In this document: positions 34,725-42,240 of the stretch, one piece after another
How the letters are laid out: each line of letters opens with the position of its first letter
Numbering within the stretch: position 1 is the first letter of the stretch
Source: Streptomyces klenkii
Lineage (GTDB): Bacteria; Actinomycetota; Actinomycetes; Streptomycetales; Streptomycetaceae
DNA length: 64,000 nt
Direction of reading: 5' to 3'
Assembly (NCBI RefSeq): GCF_003626645.1
Contig: NZ_RBAM01000003.1
Location: 310,001 to 374,000, forward strand
The notes under the pieces: generated by a model
The model's input: the letters and a program-made list of their open reading frames with translations, nothing else
What the model was told of the DNA's origin: nothing
Databases searched by the model: none
Translations under genes and position numbers: made by a program

Positions 34725-35942
34725 TCAGCGCAGCGCGAGGGCCTGCCCCGCGACCACCAGCAGGACGTGCTCGCACTCCACGGCGACCCTCGTGTTCAGC
34801 CGGCCCAGCTCGTCGCGGAAGCGGCGGCCCGACGCCGTCGCGGGCACGACGCCCGAGCCCACCTCGTTGCTCACCAGCACCACCGTGCGCCGCGTGGCCC
34901 GCACGGCCGCCACCAGCTCCGCCACGCGCACGGCCAGGGCGTCCTTGCCGCCGTCGGCCCACGACTCGTCGTCCCACGCGCCGACGGAGTCCATCGCGTC
35001 GGTGAGCCACAGCGACAGGCAGTCCAGCAGCAGCGGCGGGCCGTCGGCGGCCAGCAGGGGTACGAGGTCGGTGGTCTCCGCCGTGCGCCAGGAGCCGGGC
35101 CTGCGCTCGCGGTGCAGGGCCACCCGCGCCGCCCAGTCGGCGTCCCCCGGGCGGGTGCCGCCCGTGGCCACGTAGAGCACGTCGGGGAAGGACTCCAGGC
35201 GCCGCTCGGCCTCCACGGACTTGCCCGAGCGGGCGCCGCCCAGCACCAGGGTGCGCCGGGGCAGGTCCGGCACCGCGTGGTAGTCGCCGACGACGAGCGT
35301 GGTGCCGTCGGGCACGGTGCGGGCGCCGGCCGCGGCGAGCTGCCGGTGCAGCTCGCGGCCGGGCGGCACGTCGTGGTCGAGGTGGACGGCGATCACGTCC
35401 GTCGTGGCCGTGATCGCGCCCGCGGCCCGCAGCCGGGCGAGGGCGTCCGGCCGGCCGACGGCGTCGAGCAGCACCATGTCGTAACGGACGGCCGGGGCGG
35501 CCCCGTGGCCCGGGCCGTTGTTCAGGCCGGCGGGGGCCGCGCCCGGCGGGAGGTAGAGCAGGCGCTCGCCGTCCGCGGCGGTCACCTCGTAGCCCGTGCC
35601 GGGGGCGTCCAGGGCGACCGCGCGGATCCGGTGGCCGCTGATCACGGCCAGTTCGCGGCCGTCGGGCACCCGGCCGGGCGCGGGCAGGCCCGCCGGGAAC
35701 TCGACGGCGGGCCCGTCGTGCGGGTGGGAGAGCAGGACCTGCCGGACGCCGGCGATGGACCGGCCCGCGCGGGCGGCGGCGAACGCCGGGCCGGGGGTGA
35801 GGTCCAGCAGCAGCGCCCCGTCGACGAGGACCGCGGTCGCGGCCCGCGCCTCGTCGCCCACGGCGGTGGCACAGGAGGCGCAGGGGCAGTCGGGGCGCGG
35901 CAGCCCGTCGGGGGCTCCGGTGCCGAGCAGTGTCAGTTCCAC
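34725..35942 (-). CDS. cobU: CobU-type adenosylcobinamide kinase/guanylyltransferase with N-terminal beta-lactamase-fold domain
   Basis: A 405-residue two-domain protein. Residues 229-405 are CobU/CobP, with P-loop GGARSGKS (235-242), YVATGGTRPGD, a HRERRP histidine that is guanylylated, and VSNEVGSGVVP. This half phosphorylates and guanylylates adenosylcobinamide in the nucleotide loop pathway. Residues 1-225 resemble a PhnP-like metallo-beta-lactamase fold: CPCASC (19-24), SHPHDGP (72-78) and VHLDHDVP (186-193), with the metal motif HxHxDH incomplete. cobT and cobS lie at 42 and 46.6 kb. Confidence 0.9.
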   Translation of the reverse strand: MELTLLGTGAPDGLPRPDCPCASCATAVGDEARAATAVLVDGALLLDLTPGPAFAAARAGRSIAGVRQVLLSHPHDGPAVEFPAGLPAPGRVPDGRELAVISGHRIRAVALDAPGTGYEVTAADGERLLYLPPGAAPAGLNNGPGHGAAPAVRYDMVLLDAVGRPDALARLRAAGAITATTDVIAVHLDHDVPPGRELHRQLAAAGARTVPDGTTLVVGDYHAVPDLPRRTLVLGGARSGKSVEAERRLESFPDVLYVATGGTRPGDADWAARVALHRERRPGSWRTAETTDLVPLLAADGPPLLLDCLSLWLTDAMDSVGAWDDESWADGGKDALAVRVAELVAAVRATRRTVVLVSNEVGSGVVPATASGRRFRDELGRLNTRVAVECEHVLLVVAGQALALR

Positions 35943-36081
35943 GCACTGATCGTCTCGCGTCCGCGGGCCGTGAGCGCGCGGGGCTCACCCTTTCTCGCCG
36001 CCGACGGCCCGTTAGGCTGCGCGGCACAGCACGTATGCAGGACCCATCCGGCAGTTTCTCTGTGCGACTCAGGAGGCGGAC

Positions 36082-36291
36082 ATGGCGTGGACGTGGCGGT
36101 TCGAGGCGGCCGACGGGACCGAGGTGGCTCCGGCGGTGGAGCCGGAGGAGTTCACCACGCAGGGGGACGCCGAGTCGTGGATCGGCGAGGTGTGGAAGGA
36201 GTTGCTGGACGGCGGTGCCGAGAAGGTGACGCTGTTCGAGGACGAGTCGGAGATCTACGTGATGAGCCTGCGGGCGGCGGCCGAGGCCTGA
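36082..36291 (+). CDS. Small acidic conserved protein
   Basis: A 69-residue soluble protein, very acidic, with two tryptophans near the start (MAWTWRF) and a predicted beta-alpha-beta pattern (FTTQGDAESWIGEVW helix; VTLFEDESEIYVMSL strands). AGGAGG is six bases before the ATG. I recall homologues widely in Streptomyces, all unassigned. It diverges from cobU and converges with htrA. Confidence 0.8.
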   Translation: MAWTWRFEAADGTEVAPAVEPEEFTTQGDAESWIGEVWKELLDGGAEKVTLFEDESEIYVMSLRAAAEA

Positions 36292-36299
36292 CGCGTACC

Positions 36300-36335
36300 A
36301 ACTGCCTGCCGTCCCGTGCGGGGCGGCAGGCGGTT
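36300..36335. terminator. Hairpin between the small acidic gene and the HtrA gene
   Basis: Arms aactgcctgccg (36300-36311) and cggcaggcggtt (36324-36335), one mismatch, with additional ccc/ggg pairs inside; convergent genes on both sides. Confidence 0.7.
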
Positions 36336-36346
36336 CCGTCCCGGTG

Positions 36347-37414
36347 TCACATCTCGCCGAGGGTGACCGTCGTGGTGCGGGCGGCGCCGTTGCGGTCGTA
36401 GGACACGTCGGTTCTGTCGCCGGGCCTGAGGCCCGCGAGCGCCTCGGACAGGGACTGCATGGTGGTGATGTCGGTCGTGCCGACGCGGGTGAGGACGTCC
36501 CCGGCCCGCAGCCCGGCCCGGTCGGCGGGCCCGTTCTGGTTCACGGAGACGACCTCGACGCCCGCGGGGGTGAAGTCGGGGCCGACGATGGTGCGTGCGG
36601 TGATGCCCAGTGCGGCGCGGCCGGAGTCGGTGACGCGGCCGCTCTTGACGATCTGCCCGGCGACCGTGCGGACGGTCGCGGCGGGGATGGCGAAGCCGAT
36701 GCCGGGGGCGGCGCCCTGGCCGAGCTCCGGGTCGGTGGCGGCGAGCGTGGGAATGCCGATGATCTGGCCCGCGAGGTTGACGAGCGCGCCGCCGCTGTTG
36801 CCCGGGTTGATCGCGGCGGACGTCTGCACCATGTTCGCGATGGTGGCGCCCGTACCGCCGCCGGTACGGCCCTCGCTGACCGTGCGGCCGACGGCGGAGA
36901 CGATGCCCTGAGTCACGCTGCTGGACAGGCCGAGCGGGTTGCCCATGGCGAGCACGATCTGGCCGACCTCGACCTTCGTGGAGTCGCCGAAGGTGGCGGG
37001 CTTGAGGGTCTTGGGGACGTCGTCGAGCCGGACGACGGCGAGGTCCTGCTCGGGGTAGCTGGAGACGAGCCGGGCGCCGACGGCTCCGCCGCCGGTGGCC
37101 AGGGTGACCTTGAAGGACTGCGCGGAGCCGACGACGTGGGCGTTGGTGACGATGTTGCCCTTGTCGTCGTAGACGACGCCGGAGCCGAGGCTGTCGCCCG
37201 CGGTGATCTGCACGACGGAGGGCAGGACGTCCTTGACGACCTTCTCGTAGGCGGCTTGCAGGTCTCCGGCGGAGCCGGGGACGGTGGGGGCGCCGGACGC
37301 GGCGCGTTCCTTCTGCGAAGGGCGGGGCGAGGTGGTGGAACAGCCGGCGGTCAGTGCCGCGGCGCAGACGACGGCGGTCACGAGAAGCGCGACGCGGGCG
37401 CGTGAGCCATCCAT
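36347..37414 (-). CDS. HtrA/DegP-type S1C serine protease lipoprotein with PDZ domain
   Basis: A 355-residue exported protein. Signal sequence with lipobox LTAGC (C25). Trypsin-like domain with triad H93 (TNAHVVG), D124 (EQDLAVVRL) and S207 (GNSGGAL). One C-terminal PDZ domain (about 265-350) with GPADRAGLRAGD. It degrades or refolds damaged proteins outside the membrane. The ATG at 37414 gives a proper signal peptide; the frame upstream runs into a repeat element and is rejected. Located near the PspA stress operon, which may share an envelope role. Confidence 0.92.
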   Translation of the reverse strand: MDGSRARVALLVTAVVCAAALTAGCSTTSPRPSQKERAASGAPTVPGSAGDLQAAYEKVVKDVLPSVVQITAGDSLGSGVVYDDKGNIVTNAHVVGSAQSFKVTLATGGGAVGARLVSSYPEQDLAVVRLDDVPKTLKPATFGDSTKVEVGQIVLAMGNPLGLSSSVTQGIVSAVGRTVSEGRTGGGTGATIANMVQTSAAINPGNSGGALVNLAGQIIGIPTLAATDPELGQGAAPGIGFAIPAATVRTVAGQIVKSGRVTDSGRAALGITARTIVGPDFTPAGVEVVSVNQNGPADRAGLRAGDVLTRVGTTDITTMQSLSEALAGLRPGDRTDVSYDRNGAARTTTVTLGEM

Positions 37415-37497
37415 GTCTCGGAGTATCGCCCGCGGGCGCCACCGTGTCCCGGCCGATCCTACGAATGGGTGGTAGGGGGGTTCGCTCCCCGGGGCGG

Positions 37498-37661
37498 TTC
37501 GGCACCGCCGGTCACGCCGGTGGGGGTGACTCGCTGTCGCGGCGGAGAAATGTTGCGCGGCAACGACCGGGCGCGGGCCCCGGCAGGTCAAGGGGCGGCG
37601 CCGCGCCCCTTGAATCCGCCGCGGCGGCGATCAACCCCCACCGGGGAACCCGGCGGTGCCG
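37498..37661. repeat. Dispersed palindromic repeat, copy B (complete inverted pair)
   Basis: The forward arm (37498-37545) and an inverted arm (37616-37661) of the 48-bp unit face each other around a centre with two small hairpins: ttgcgcggcaa at 37552-37562 and caaggggcg/cgccccttg at 37589-37612. The whole could fold into one long stem. It occupies most of the 288-base gap between htrA and the methyltransferase. Confidence 0.75.
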
Positions 37662-37702
37662 GGCCGAGCCGCACCCGTACGCAACGCGCCCCGGGCGGAG
37701 CC

Positions 37703-38413
37703 CTAGCCGCCCCTGACGCCGCACAGGTGCAGCAGCGCCGCCACCGCGCGATACGGATCCGTACGCCCCGCTCGCTCCTCCGCGAGGAGAAGGCGGTCCA
37801 GGGCCGCGCCGGCCGGGGCGGGGCCGCCGTCGGGCACCAGGTCGGTGAAGACCCGCACCCCGTACCAGCCGTGCAGCGGCGCCCCGATGCCGGCGAGCGT
37901 GCCGCTGAGCGTCTCCAGGCGGTCGGCGCGGACCTCCAGGCCGATCCGGTTGACGTACGCGGGCGAGTCGAACGCGGCGAGCGCCGTGTCCCAGTCCCCG
38001 GCGAGGCCCGGCCGCATGGCCAGGGCGTCGGCGTTGCGCACGAGCAAAGAGAGCAGCCCGCCGGGCGCGAGCACGCGGGCGAGCCCGGCGAGCATCGGAT
38101 CCGGCTCGGGCACGTACATCAGGACGCCGTGGCAGAGCACGATGTCGAAGGAGCCCGGCGTGAAGTGGGCGCCGGTCTCACGGCCGTCGCCCTCGATGAG
38201 CCGCACCCGCTCGCGGATGCCCTCCGGCTCGGCGGCCAGCGCCTCGCGGAGGGCGCCGAGCATCACGGGATCGGACTCCAGGCCGGTCACCTCGTGCCCG
38301 GCGCGGGCCAGCCGCAGCGCCTGCGTGCCCTGGCCGGGGCCGACGTCGAGGATGCGCAGCCGCCGCCCCACGGGGTAGCGGGCGCTTATCTGCTCGTCGA
38401 GCTGGCGGGCCAC
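37703..38413 (-). CDS. Class I SAM-dependent methyltransferase
   Basis: A 236-residue (from GTG 38413) Rossmann methyltransferase. Motif I is ILDVGPGQGTQAL, followed by GLESD at the end of strand 2, EGDGRETG, and the FDIVLCHGVLMYV motif IV region. The methyl acceptor is unknown. The frame stays open upstream to a CTG at 38503 that overlaps the DUF3043 stop; the extra 30 residues look like the family's natural N-terminus (WLRGLGGLRN) and include a TTA codon at 38440-38438. The GTG start is kept here as the conventional call. Confidence 0.85.
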   Translation of the reverse strand: MARQLDEQISARYPVGRRLRILDVGPGQGTQALRLARAGHEVTGLESDPVMLGALREALAAEPEGIRERVRLIEGDGRETGAHFTPGSFDIVLCHGVLMYVPEPDPMLAGLARVLAPGGLLSLLVRNADALAMRPGLAGDWDTALAAFDSPAYVNRIGLEVRADRLETLSGTLAGIGAPLHGWYGVRVFTDLVPDGGPAPAGAALDRLLLAEERAGRTDPYRAVAALLHLCGVRGG

Positions 38414-38499
38414 CAGCTCCTGACGGACGGTGTTCCGTAAGCCCCCGAGGCCCCGCAGCCAGCCCTCCGCGCCGGCGCCGAAGCCGGGAGCGAAGGCGC

Positions 38500-39126
38500 T
38501 CAGGACTTCTCCCCGCGCGGCTTCTCCCCGCGCTTGACCTGCGGCTTGGGCAGACGCAGGCGACGCATCTGGAGCGTGCGCATCAGGGCGTAGGCCACGG
38601 CACCGCGGGTGTTCTCGTCAGGGAAGCGCTGCTTGAGGACGCGCTTGAGGGAGATCCCGGTGATCAGGGAGTTGATCACGATCAGGGCGATCACGATCAT
38701 CCACGCGAGCAGCACGTACGTCTGGAACGCGCCGCGGTTGACCATGCTGAGGATCAGGATCACCACGGCGAGCGGCAGGAAGAACTCGGCGACCGAGTAC
38801 CGCGAGTCCACGAAGTCGCGGGCGAAGCGGCGGACGGGGCCCTTGTCGCGCACGGGCAGGTAGCGCTCGTCGCCGTTGGCGAGGGCCTCGCGCTGCTTGG
38901 CCATGTCGACGCGGCGGGTCTCGCGGGCGCGCTTGGCCGCCTCCTTGCGGTTGGCGGGCGTCGACGCCATCGCACGGCGCTGCGTATTGGCCTCGCTGCG
39001 CTTGGGGGTCGGGCGGCCCTTGGGGGCCTGCGGGTCACGGGGCTGCTGGGACGTCTCGGGCCTGCCCGCGGTCACCTTGGCGGCGGCGGCCTGCTCATCC
39101 TTGGAAGTGGAACGGCTTCGGAACAC
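38500..39126 (-). CDS. DUF3043 membrane protein
   Basis: A 208-residue protein. The first 100 residues are very charged (Lys/Arg/Gln/Pro), with the DUF3043 blocks KRARETRR and DERYLPVRDKGPVRRFARDF, then two transmembrane helices (about 125-145 and 152-172) separated by a short loop, and a basic tail. Widely conserved in actinobacteria without known role. The GTG at 39126 is selected because the family begins at about this point; the open frame further upstream covers non-similar intergenic sequence. Divergent from pspA. Confidence 0.85.
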   Translation of the reverse strand: MFRSRSTSKDEQAAAAKVTAGRPETSQQPRDPQAPKGRPTPKRSEANTQRRAMASTPANRKEAAKRARETRRVDMAKQREALANGDERYLPVRDKGPVRRFARDFVDSRYSVAEFFLPLAVVILILSMVNRGAFQTYVLLAWMIVIALIVINSLITGISLKRVLKQRFPDENTRGAVAYALMRTLQMRRLRLPKPQVKRGEKPRGEKS

Positions 39127-39415
39127 GAAACCCAAGGGTACGGGGTACGGCAAGGGGGGCGCGGTCCGCGGCGGGGAACGATCCGGCAACGGCGGCCGTT
39201 TCCCTGGTTGTTCCCCGGTTCTCCCCGGGGCGATCCCCAGGTCGTTCCCCGGGCCGGCGTCTACTCCCTGCGCCGGAGGGCGGCGGCCTCGTGATCGTCC
39301 TGGAGGAGGAGCGCATCCGCGCCCGAACAGTGCGGTAATGGAAGCAGGGCCCGTACTGTGGGGTCTGCAAGGTGTGCTGGAGCCGTAGTCCGTCAGAAGG
39401 GGGCGCGCGAGGCCC

Positions 39416-40216
39416 ATGAGCGGTGTCATGAAGCGTATGGGAATGATTTTCCGCGCGAAGGCCAACAAGGCCCTGGACCGGGCCGAGGATCCGCGCGAGA
39501 CCCTCGACTACTCGTACCAGAAGCAGCTGGAGCTGCTCCAGAAGGTGCGCCGCGGCGTCGCGGACGTCGCCACGTCCCGCAAGCGCCTCGAGCTCCAGCT
39601 CAACCAGCTCCAGGGCCAGTCCTCCAAGCTGGAGGACCAGGGCCGCAAGGCCCTCGCGCTCGGCCGCGAGGACCTGGCCCGCGAGGCCCTCTCCCGCCGT
39701 GCGGCCCTCCAGCAGCAGGTCAGCGACCTGGAGACGCAGCACCAGACCCTCCAGGGCGAGGAGGAGAAGCTCACCCTCGCGGCGCAGCGCCTCCAGGCCA
39801 AGGTCGACGCCTTCCGTACGAAGAAGGAGACGATCAAGGCGACGTACACCGCCGCCCAGGCCCAGACCCGGATCGGCGAGGCCTTCTCCGGCATCTCCGA
39901 GGAGATGGGCGACGTCGGCATGGCCATCCAGCGCGCCGAGGACAAGACGGCGCAGCTCCAGGCTCGGGCCGGCGCCATCGACGAGCTCCTCGCCTCCGGC
40001 GCGCTCGACGACCCCACGGGCATGGCCAAGGACGACCTCACCGCCGAGCTGGACCGCCTCTCCGGCGGCTCGGACGTGGAGCTGGAGCTCCAGCGGATGA
40101 AGGCGGAGCTGGCCGGCGGCAGCGCTCCGAAGCAGGCCATCGAGGGCGGCAACGGCGCCGGCGGCCAGGCCGCGCAGCGCTCCGAGCAGGAGCGGCCCCG
40201 CTTCGACAAGCAGTAG
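39416..40216 (+). CDS. pspA: PspA/IM30-family membrane-stress protein
   Basis: A 266-residue, almost all-helical protein. The N-terminal amphipathic segment GVMKRMGMIFRAKANKAL (3-20) binds membranes, and long coiled coils run from 25 to about 225, with the PspA block AEDPRETLDYSYQKQLELL at 24-42. ESCRT-III-like family; it assembles on damaged membranes to limit proton leakage. The C-terminal 35 residues are Gly/Gln-rich and flexible. First gene of pspA-pspAA-histidine kinase. Confidence 0.93.
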   Translation: MSGVMKRMGMIFRAKANKALDRAEDPRETLDYSYQKQLELLQKVRRGVADVATSRKRLELQLNQLQGQSSKLEDQGRKALALGREDLAREALSRRAALQQQVSDLETQHQTLQGEEEKLTLAAQRLQAKVDAFRTKKETIKATYTAAQAQTRIGEAFSGISEEMGDVGMAIQRAEDKTAQLQARAGAIDELLASGALDDPTGMAKDDLTAELDRLSGGSDVELELQRMKAELAGGSAPKQAIEGGNGAGGQAAQRSEQERPRFDKQ

Positions 40217-40273
40217 TTTCGCGGTGTGAGCACCGCTCACCCCGGCACCGACCCGACCGAGGGAGAGACCGTC

Positions 40274-40552
40274 ATGATCGTACGGATCATGGGGGAAGGG
40301 CAGTGGAAGCTCGCCGACAGCCACTTCGCGGAGCTCAACAAGCTCGACGACGAGCTGCTCGAAGAGATGGAGGGCGGTGACGAGTCCGGCTTCCGGCGCA
40401 CCCTCGGGTCGCTGCTCGAGGCCGTGCGCCGGCTGGGCACGCCGCTGCCCGACGACGCCCTGGAGCCGTCCGAGCTGATCCTGCCCGCTCCCGACGCCAC
40501 GCTCGACGAGGTCCGGGAGATGCTCAGCGACGACGGTCTCATCCCCGGCTGA
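40274..40552 (+). CDS. pspAA: PspA-associated protein PspAA
   Basis: A 92-residue acidic protein recognised by IVRIMGEGQWKL at the N-terminus, a central LDDELLEEME helix and a PDATLDEVREML tail. PspAA is the usual partner encoded after PspA in actinobacteria and cyanobacteria; its exact action is unproven. ATG 40274 has GAGGGAGA seven bases ahead and is preferred over GTG 40226. A 13-bp hairpin separates it from the kinase gene. Confidence 0.9.
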   Translation: MIVRIMGEGQWKLADSHFAELNKLDDELLEEMEGGDESGFRRTLGSLLEAVRRLGTPLPDDALEPSELILPAPDATLDEVREMLSDDGLIPG

Positions 40553-40596
40553 CCGGCCGGGCCCGCTCCGCCCGCCACCGGTGACTCCAGCACCCG

Positions 40597-40634
40597 CCGC
40601 GCCCCCGTCCCCCGTCCGGGAGACGGGGGCGCGG
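40597..40634 (+). terminator. Hairpin between pspAA and kinase gene
   Basis: Perfect 13-bp stem, arms 40597-40609 and 40622-40634, twelve-base loop. It could end the pspA-pspAA message or attenuate transcription into the kinase, which starts 19 bases later. Confidence 0.65.
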
Positions 40635-40652
40635 CCACGAGACGGGATCCCG

Positions 40653-41879
40653 ATGAGCTCCCTCGCCGTCCCCGGCATAGCCCGCCCGCACCGGTGGCTG
40701 CGGGCGCACCCGCTCGCCGCCGACACGCTGCTGGCCCTCTTCGCGTACGGGGTCGTCGTGATCGGCTCGTACGCGGGCCGCGGCCACGCCTCGCCCGCGC
40801 CCGGGCCGGGCTTCCTGCTGCTCTCCGCGCTCGCCTGCGGGGCGCTGGCGGTGCGGCGGTCCTTCCCGCGGACGGTCCTCGGCGTGACGTCGGCGCTGAC
40901 CCTGGCCGAGATCGTCGTCCACCGGGGCGGCCAGCCGCGCACGCAGATCGCCATGGCCGTCGTCGTCGCGCTCTACACGATCGCCTCGCGCACCGAGCGG
41001 CCGGCGGCGTGGCGGTTCGCCCTGGCCACGGTCGCGGTGCTCACCTGCGCCGTCATGCTCTTCGGGATGCCGCCCTGGTACTCCCCCGAGAACCTCGGGC
41101 TCTTCACCTGGACCGCGCTGGCCGGCGCCCTGGGGGACGCCGTCCGCAGCCGGCGGGCCTACGTCGCGGCGATCGAGGAGCGGGCGGTACGGGCCGAGCG
41201 GACGCGGGAGGAGGAGGCGCGGCGGCGGGTGGCGGAGGAGCGGCTGCGGATCGCGCGCGAGCTGCACGATGTCGTCGCGCACCACATCGCGCTGGTCAAC
41301 GTCCAGGCCGGGGTCGCCTCGCACATCATGGACAGCCGCCCCGACCAGGCCAAGCAGGCCCTCGCGCACGTACGGGAGGCCAGCCGCTCGGCGCTGTCGG
41401 AGCTGCGGGCGACGGTCGGGCTGCTGCGGCAGTACGGCGACCCCGAGGCGCCGACGGAACCGGCGCCGGGGCTGGGCGTCCTCGGCCGGCTCGTCGACGG
41501 GTTCGCCCGGGCCGGGCTGAAGGTGTCCGTCACGGGCGCGCCCGGGGAGGCGCTGCCGGCCGCGGTCGACCTGGCGGCCTACCGCGTGGTGCAGGAGGCC
41601 CTGACGAACGTGCACAAGCACGCGGGGGCGGGGGCGCGGGCGGAGGTCACCCTGAACCGGGGCGCCGACGCGCTGACGGTGACCGTCGTGGACGACGGCG
41701 CGGGGTGCGCGCCGCCGGCCGGTGCCCCGGCCGGCGGACACGGCCTGCTCGGCATGCGCGAACGCGTCACGGCCCTGGGCGGCACGTGCGAGGCCGCTCC
41801 CCGCGAGGACGGCCCCACGGGCTTCCGCGTCCACGCAACGCTCCCCCTACGGGGGCCGCTGGGCCCTGACGGGGCATGA
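40653..41879 (+). CDS. NarX/LiaS-type sensor histidine kinase
   Basis: A 408-residue membrane kinase. Four to six hydrophobic segments occupy 20-165, with no large outside domain, as in intramembrane-sensing kinases. The HisKA_3 domain has phosphoacceptor H205 in ELHDVVAHH, and the ATPase domain has an N-box VQEALTNVHKHA and a G-box GHGLLGMRER. The cognate regulator should be NarL-type; the only one in the window is at 34.0-34.7 kb. Its position after pspA-pspAA suggests control of the PspA response. Confidence 0.9.
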   Translation: MSSLAVPGIARPHRWLRAHPLAADTLLALFAYGVVVIGSYAGRGHASPAPGPGFLLLSALACGALAVRRSFPRTVLGVTSALTLAEIVVHRGGQPRTQIAMAVVVALYTIASRTERPAAWRFALATVAVLTCAVMLFGMPPWYSPENLGLFTWTALAGALGDAVRSRRAYVAAIEERAVRAERTREEEARRRVAEERLRIARELHDVVAHHIALVNVQAGVASHIMDSRPDQAKQALAHVREASRSALSELRATVGLLRQYGDPEAPTEPAPGLGVLGRLVDGFARAGLKVSVTGAPGEALPAAVDLAAYRVVQEALTNVHKHAGAGARAEVTLNRGADALTVTVVDDGAGCAPPAGAPAGGHGLLGMRERVTALGGTCEAAPREDGPTGFRVHATLPLRGPLGPDGA

Positions 41880-41889
41880 CCCACCGAGG

Positions 41890-42165
41890 CCGCTCAGACC
41901 GGCCGGTCAAGGGCGCCCACGCCCTTGAACCCGCCGCCGCGGTGCGAAGCCCCCACCGGACGTAACCGGCGGTGCCGGACGGGCCTTCGCCCCGGGGTCG
42001 ATCGGCACCGCCGAATCCCCCGGCGGGGGCTGAGCGCCGCTGCGGCGGAGGGATTGTTGCCGGGCGGCATCCGATCGAACCGCTCACACCGGACGTAACC
42101 GGCGATGCCGGACGCCGGCCGATCGGGACCGCTCACACCGGCCCGTCAAGGGCGACCGCGCCCTT
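41890..42165. repeat. Dispersed palindromic repeat, copy C (nested and partly duplicated)
   Basis: Most of the 361-base gap between the kinase and cobT. It holds a caagggcg/cgcccttg hairpin (41908-41926), an inverted 48-bp arm (41930-41978), a forward arm (42001-42048), a ttgccgggcggca element (about 42056-42068), a shortened inverted arm (42087-42112) and a second copy of the hairpin (about 42146-42165). The remaining sequence to 42240 shows nothing further. Confidence 0.7.
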
Positions 42166-42240
42166 GGCCCCGCTCGCCCGCCGCAGGCTTCCCCGTGCCG
42201 TCCAGGTCTAGCCGGGCCCCGGCCGGGTAGGCTCCGGCGG

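Noticed and set aside
37415..37591. Upstream extension of the HtrA frame
   Set aside because: It runs into the palindromic repeat and would destroy the lipoprotein signal; ATG 37414 is the natural start.
41880..42240. Possible cobalamin riboswitch before cobT
   Set aside because: No B12-box or core found; the sequence is explained by the dispersed repeat.
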